A DNA stretch of 64,000 bases, taken from Pectobacterium wasabiae CFBP 3304 (lineage in GTDB: Bacteria; Pseudomonadota; Gammaproteobacteria; Enterobacterales; Enterobacteriaceae). The notes under the pieces are model-generated. The model searched no databases. It was not told the origin of the DNA and saw nothing but the letters and a program-made list of their open reading frames with translations. The DNA lies in contig NZ_CP015750.1 in assembly GCF_001742185.1 (NCBI RefSeq), positions 2,790,001 to 2,854,000 of the forward strand, given 5' to 3'. Position 1 is the first letter of the stretch. Each line of letters begins with the position of its first letter. The translations under genes were made by a program, and so were the position numbers. Of this stretch, positions 60,477-64,000 are shown one piece after another.

Positions 60477-60572
60477 ATCCCTTGTCAGTACCTCACATCC
60501 TTGTGAGTGTTGTGTAGTTAACCATCCCTGTCATTAGAATGACCTTACCCGCCTCGTGCGGGTTTTTTTTTG
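60477..60572 (+). ncRNA. candidate small RNA between the MFS gene and the diguanylate cyclase
   Basis: An extended -10 TGCTATAGT (60462-60470), with a weak TGACAA -35 at 60440, is followed by about 96 bases. These hold a hairpin CTCACA / TGTGAG (60492-60507) and a strong terminator ACCCGC / GCGGGT (60547-60563) with nine T. There is no ORF. This is the layout of an Hfq-type sRNA; I do not match it to a named one. It could also be a leader or the MFS 3' end, so it is a candidate only. Confidence 0.5.
60547..60572 (+). terminator. rho-independent terminator
   Basis: ACCCGC (60547-60552), loop CTCGT, GCGGGT (60558-60563), then a run of T to about 60571. It ends the candidate sRNA and any read-through from the MFS gene. 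Confidence 0.93.
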
Positions 60573-60609
60573 CCTGTACTTCAGCTAGTTGGATTAATGC
60601 CGGGCGGGC

Positions 60610-62208
60610 CTATTCCGTGTCGTTTTTGATTGAACGATCGGGGACTATTTTGGTAACGACCCGGTTTCTGCCTTCATGCTTGGCCTGATAGAGGGCGTCA
60701 TCGGCAGTTTTTAAGACGCTATCGATCTGTTCCGTTCCTGGAGTAAAACAGGTGACGCCTAATGAAATCGTGATGTTTTCAGGAATTGGCAGCGGCATTT
60801 TTTCAACTTTTTTACGCAGCCGCTCGGCAATCTCGGCGGCTTGCTTCATGTCCGTATCGGGTAGGAGCGCCAGGAACTCCTCTCCACCCGTGCGACAAAT
60901 CAGATCGGATTCCCGTGAGCCTTGCTTTATGTTGTCAGCCAACAGTCTGATGACGTCATCGCCGACATTGTGCCCATAGGTGTCATTGACGCGTTTGAAA
61001 TGATCGATATCAATCACGATAGCGGCAACCTGATTGCTTTTTGACAGAATGAGTTCAACATTTTCATAGATACCACGTCGATTGAGTAACCCAGTGAGCG
61101 GGTCGGTGTGGGCTTGCAAACTCAGTTTGCCGATCCGCTTGTGCAACAGCACAGTACCGAAAAGAATGACGCGTTTTAGCTGATCAACCTCAAAATACCA
61201 AGAGGGAACTTTCTTGATTTTTTCAATGACGTCAGGCTCCTCCATTTTACTGGCAGAAACGGCCAGCAAGCGCAAAGGGTTGGCAATAGAGAAGGCAAGC
61301 AGGGTGAGTGCAATCAGCGTTAATGCCATCACCGGTGCGCCTTCGTATAAGACGGAGCGCATGACGCTGTTAAGTGAATCGAGCACATTTTGATAGGGAT
61401 GTAAGGTAATGATAACCCAATCGGATGATTTCACCGTATCAAATCCCGCCAGTGACGGTGTGCCGCGCATATCGGGTATGGAGAGGGTTCCACTCTTCTT
61501 GTTCTGAAAGGCTTTCTTGATTTTCTCGTCGGTGACGGGCTTACCGACCCACTGTTTATCCTGATGGTAGAGAACAATTCCGTTTTTATCGATGACATAA
61601 ACGCTGGAGTAATCGTTATAGAAATGGGTATTCATGAACTCGTTCAACACGCTTTTACTTTTTAAATAAATGGTTCCGCCGATGTAGCCAAGATAATTAC
61701 CTTGTTTATCTTTGATGGGGGAAGAAACCAGCACGATGAGATTTCCTGTAACGGAAATATAAGGCTGGCTAATTAACGGCTTTTGTTCCGCTAGCGCGAG
61801 CTTGCTGGCATCTGAGGCCAGCGTACTGCCTTTCAGGTTGAGTGACGTTGGGTAAACCGTGTGTATGCGGTTCTGGCTGTCTGCAACGAAAACAGAATTA
61901 AAACTTTGACTCATGCGGAAGGTCTGCTCACTTTTCTCCAGCAGCGCATCATCGTCACTAAAACTATCCGCCATCGATGTTGCGCTGTAAGCCAACTCTT
62001 GCTGTGCGGAAGATAAAAACCCTTCTGTGGTTGCCGCCAATTTGGTGGAGTAATTAAGGTTTGAGTTAAGTATCTGATCGGTAATGAGCTTTTTTTGTAC
62101 ATTATAAACGGCGATATAAGCATTCGTCAGCGTAACGATCATACTGATAATCGCAAGGGATAAAATGAGTGAACGTAAATTGACTGGGAACCGCTTTTTT
62201 ATTTTCAT
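60610..62208 (-). CDS. membrane diguanylate cyclase (dCache-GGDEF)
   Basis: A 532-residue sensor enzyme that makes cyclic di-GMP. N-terminal helix (about residues 11-33), a periplasmic dCache-type sensor (about 35-285, with FVADSQNRIHTVYPTSL and GYIGGTIYLKSKSVLNEF), a second helix (about 293-312), and a C-terminal GGDEF domain. The catalytic motif is GGEEF and the inhibitory site RESD lies five residues before it, so the enzyme should be active and product-inhibited. Single leftward gene. Confidence 0.95.
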   Translation of the reverse strand: MKIKKRFPVNLRSLILSLAIISMIVTLTNAYIAVYNVQKKLITDQILNSNLNYSTKLAATTEGFLSSAQQELAYSATSMADSFSDDDALLEKSEQTFRMSQSFNSVFVADSQNRIHTVYPTSLNLKGSTLASDASKLALAEQKPLISQPYISVTGNLIVLVSSPIKDKQGNYLGYIGGTIYLKSKSVLNEFMNTHFYNDYSSVYVIDKNGIVLYHQDKQWVGKPVTDEKIKKAFQNKKSGTLSIPDMRGTPSLAGFDTVKSSDWVIITLHPYQNVLDSLNSVMRSVLYEGAPVMALTLIALTLLAFSIANPLRLLAVSASKMEEPDVIEKIKKVPSWYFEVDQLKRVILFGTVLLHKRIGKLSLQAHTDPLTGLLNRRGIYENVELILSKSNQVAAIVIDIDHFKRVNDTYGHNVGDDVIRLLADNIKQGSRESDLICRTGGEEFLALLPDTDMKQAAEIAERLRKKVEKMPLPIPENITISLGVTCFTPGTEQIDSVLKTADDALYQAKHEGRNRVVTKIVPDRSIKNDTE

Positions 62209-62369
62209 GATTGGCCGCCCCTATTTTCCGCTAGGTAAGCAAAAATTAATCTTTCTTGTTTTTATGAAAATTTGTTATGTAACGCGGGCTGAGCATCTCT
62301 TACGGCCGTTGAATAAACCCCGCTATTCAAAGTTATAGACGCTAACTGGACTATCTGGCAACGTTCAGC

Positions 62370-63044
62370 TTAATGGAGAGAATGCACGATCTCCAATGTG
62401 CCATTAATAATGAATTGCACACCCATGCAAACTAGCAGGAATCCCATCAGCCGCGAAATGGCTTCAATGCCGCTTTTCCCGATCAGACGCATAATCAGGC
62501 CTGAGCTTTTTAGGCTTAGCCAGACGATCAGGCTGATCAGCATAAACGTGAGGACAGGGGCAACGGTAATAACCCATGGCGTAATATCGACGCCGCTCTT
62601 GATTTGTGATGCAGAACTAATGATGAGGGCAATGGTGCCTGGCCCAGCAGTGCTGGGCATCGCCAATGGAACGAAGGCGATATTGACGTCATTGGCGGAA
62701 AAACTGTCGTTAATTTCTTCTTTTTTGCTTTTGACTTCGGGGGCATGTTCTGGTTTTTGCTGAGGAAAAAGCATGCGAAAACCGATAAATGCCACGATAA
62801 GCCCGCCGGCAATACGTAATCCAGGGATGGAAATGCCGAAGGTATTCATCACGATCTGACCTGCATAGTACGCGACGGTCATAATGATGAAGACATAGAG
62901 TGAGGCCTGAAAAATCTGACGATTTCGTTCCCCTTGACTCATGTCGCCGGACATCGCCAAAAATACTGCTACTGTTGTCAGCGGGTTCGCGAGTGGCAGG
63001 ATTAACACCAGACCAAGACCAATGGTTTGAATCAATTCCAGCAT
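62370..63044 (-). CDS. MarC-family membrane protein
   Basis: A 224-residue inner-membrane protein with about six helices. The MarC signatures are [20 protein letters not shown] (about residues 11-30) and [20 protein letters not shown] (about 125-144), together with the GFRMLFP helix end. The role of MarC proteins is not settled. A charged cytoplasmic loop ([16 protein letters not shown]) separates the halves. The gene is leftward and monocistronic. Confidence 0.92.
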   Translation of the reverse strand: MLELIQTIGLGLVLILPLANPLTTVAVFLAMSGDMSQGERNRQIFQASLYVFIIMTVAYYAGQIVMNTFGISIPGLRIAGGLIVAFIGFRMLFPQQKPEHAPEVKSKKEEINDSFSANDVNIAFVPLAMPSTAGPGTIALIISSASQIKSGVDITPWVITVAPVLTFMLISLIVWLSLKSSGLIMRLIGKSGIEAISRLMGFLLVCMGVQFIINGTLEIVHSLH

Positions 63045-63127
63045 TCTACGTTCCTCTTTATTGGGGCGCTTTCGTCAGTTAAGGAAAAGGGGCAATGATG
63101 ACCTGTCGCGGTGGTGTCCGATGTGGG

Positions 63128-63616
63128 CTAGGCCAACTCACCTTCCGCTAATTTTTTAAAACGATAGAGCGTCTTAGTCAGCATATCGCGAGAAAACATA
63201 TCAAACATTTGACCAATCTTTTTTCCGATCAGGCCTCCTGGTGGATTGTAGCGAATTGTCAGCGTTACGGTTGTCCCCGTTTCTGACGAGGCTGGCTGAA
63301 AAGAAAGCCGGCCTTCATTAGGAACACGAGCACCTTCCAGTGAACGCCAGTGGATATATTCTCCCGGTTTTTCATCAATTATACGGGCCTGCCACTCAAT
63401 GAGTGCGCCAATCGGTGTGTTAATTCGCCAATTAGAGTCGGTGTGGTTCAGTATCTCGATACTGGCAAAATGGCCCATCAGGATCGGCAACGTTTCCGGT
63501 TTGCGCCAAAGATCAAACAAGCGTTCTTCTGGGCGATTGATCGTGATGCTGCCACTGATTTCATTGGCATAGTTGCTGCTTTTTTCTGTGATTTTTCTTA
63601 AGAAAGAGGGAAACAC
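63128..63616 (-). CDS. SRPBCC-family (START/polyketide cyclase-like) protein
   Basis: A 162-residue protein with the SRPBCC helix-grip fold: SGSITINRPEERLFDLWRKP (first strand and helix, about residues 21-40), IEWQARIIDEKPGEYIHWRS in the middle and TVTLTIRYNPPGGLIGKKIG toward the long last helix. Such proteins bind hydrophobic ligands or act as cyclases/coenzyme Q chaperones; the ligand cannot be told. No signal peptide. Leftward, alone. Confidence 0.85.
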   Translation of the reverse strand: MFPSFLRKITEKSSNYANEISGSITINRPEERLFDLWRKPETLPILMGHFASIEILNHTDSNWRINTPIGALIEWQARIIDEKPGEYIHWRSLEGARVPNEGRLSFQPASSETGTTVTLTIRYNPPGGLIGKKIGQMFDMFSRDMLTKTLYRFKKLAEGELA

Positions 63617-64000
63617 CCGTCATCCTCGCTAATGGATTATTACCCCTTTATGGGCATATATACGCCATTCTGACTGATATCGACCCGCTAAGCAAAATTG
63701 GAGGAGGCTAGCGGTAGTGTCGGTGTTGGCTATCACAGCAATAGCCTAAGTTTTTACGCGCCTAATGTTACATTAATGTTCATTCGATACCGTAAGTGTC
63801 AGACAAAAGTCGAATGGTATGCCGCAAAACACCAGGATTTTTCCATAACGATAATAGCAGCACCTCGCCCACTATTTTTAGTGGGCTTTTTACTTAATGT
63901 TCCTTTTTGGAATATTTTATTTTTATGTGATTTGATATTTATCAATTTATTGCTAATAGCTTTGTACCTATTAAGATGTAATAGGTCTTCATCTATGTAG
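63617..64000. other. gene-free right edge
   Basis: About 384 bases. The only long frame (63698 to the edge) has no coding character, and a terminator hairpin lies inside it. The T-rich end suggests the next gene lies outside the window. Confidence 0.5.
63867..63891 (+). terminator. rho-independent terminator
   Basis: GCCCACTA (63867-63874) and TAGTGGGC (63879-63886) form a perfect 8-bp stem with a 4-base loop, followed by five T. No gene on the plus strand is visible just upstream, so it may end a short non-coding transcript. Confidence 0.8.

Noticed and set aside
63698..64000. Open frame running to the right edge
   Set aside because: It contains a terminator, has no ribosome site and its translation lacks coding character.

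Overview
The window looks like a chromosomal segment of a soft-rot enterobacterium, most probably Pectobacterium or a close relative. This is inference. It rests on enterobacterial gene types (CueP with a CueR box, GrxB, MarC, ToxR-like/FidL-like pair, chaperone-usher fimbria), a type VI secretion (T6SS) cluster in Vibrio vas order, and a dispersed repeat that I associate from memory with Pectobacterium. No rRNA, tRNA, CRISPR array, integrase or intact insertion sequence was found.

Layout. 1-5753: leftward chaperone-usher fimbrial operon (pilin, usher, chaperone, tip protein, minor subunit). 6427-7651: ToxR-like membrane regulator and FidL-like partner. 7862-12703: housekeeping and stress genes (LOG protein, CueP with a textbook CueR promoter, a VOC protein, a TetR/flavin-reductase divergent pair around an 18-bp palindrome, a GNAT acetyltransferase). 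12966-14142: an unrecognised, possibly truncated gene and a gene-poor scar. 14143-21566: a seven-gene rightward operon with an MtaA/UroD-fold zinc methyltransferase-like protein, an unusual M19 dipeptidase-like protein, a complete PotABCD-type ABC importer and a type B carboxylesterase. 22551-44314: a T6SS operon of 16 genes (tssB, tssC, tssE, tssF, tssG, fha, tssJ, tssK, tssL, clpV, vasH, tagO/vasI, tssA/vasJ, tssM, vasL and a Sel1-repeat lipoprotein) with no hcp, vgrG or PAAR gene in the window. 44434-53421: a visibly AT-rich island of 17 small same-strand genes, including SMI1/KNR4, barstar, ankyrin and DUF4304-like products. 53994-57180: an isonitrile synthase, Fe(II)/2-oxoglutarate oxygenase and glycosyltransferase cluster of the rhabduscin/byelyankacin type. 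57318-64000: grxB, a LysR/MFS pair, a candidate sRNA, a diguanylate cyclase, a MarC protein and an SRPBCC protein.

How the parts fit. The T6SS genes encode the sheath, baseplate, membrane complex, ClpV recycling ATPase and a sigma-54 activator. VasH would be expected to switch on hcp/vgrG loci elsewhere, as in Vibrio cholerae. The AT-rich island directly behind the T6SS operon is separated from it by a terminator and contains no recognisable toxin. Its family content and gene size are those of immunity proteins, so it is best read as a bank of orphan immunity genes protecting against sibling T6SS, CDI or Rhs toxins. Short out-of-frame peptide tails just ahead of several of these genes may be scars of lost toxin tips, though chance is not excluded. 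The isonitrile cluster next to the island would make a glycosylated aromatic isonitrile, a class known to inhibit phenoloxidase/tyrosinase. The main points for a second look are this island, the isonitrile cluster, and the methyltransferase/dipeptidase/ABC/esterase operon.
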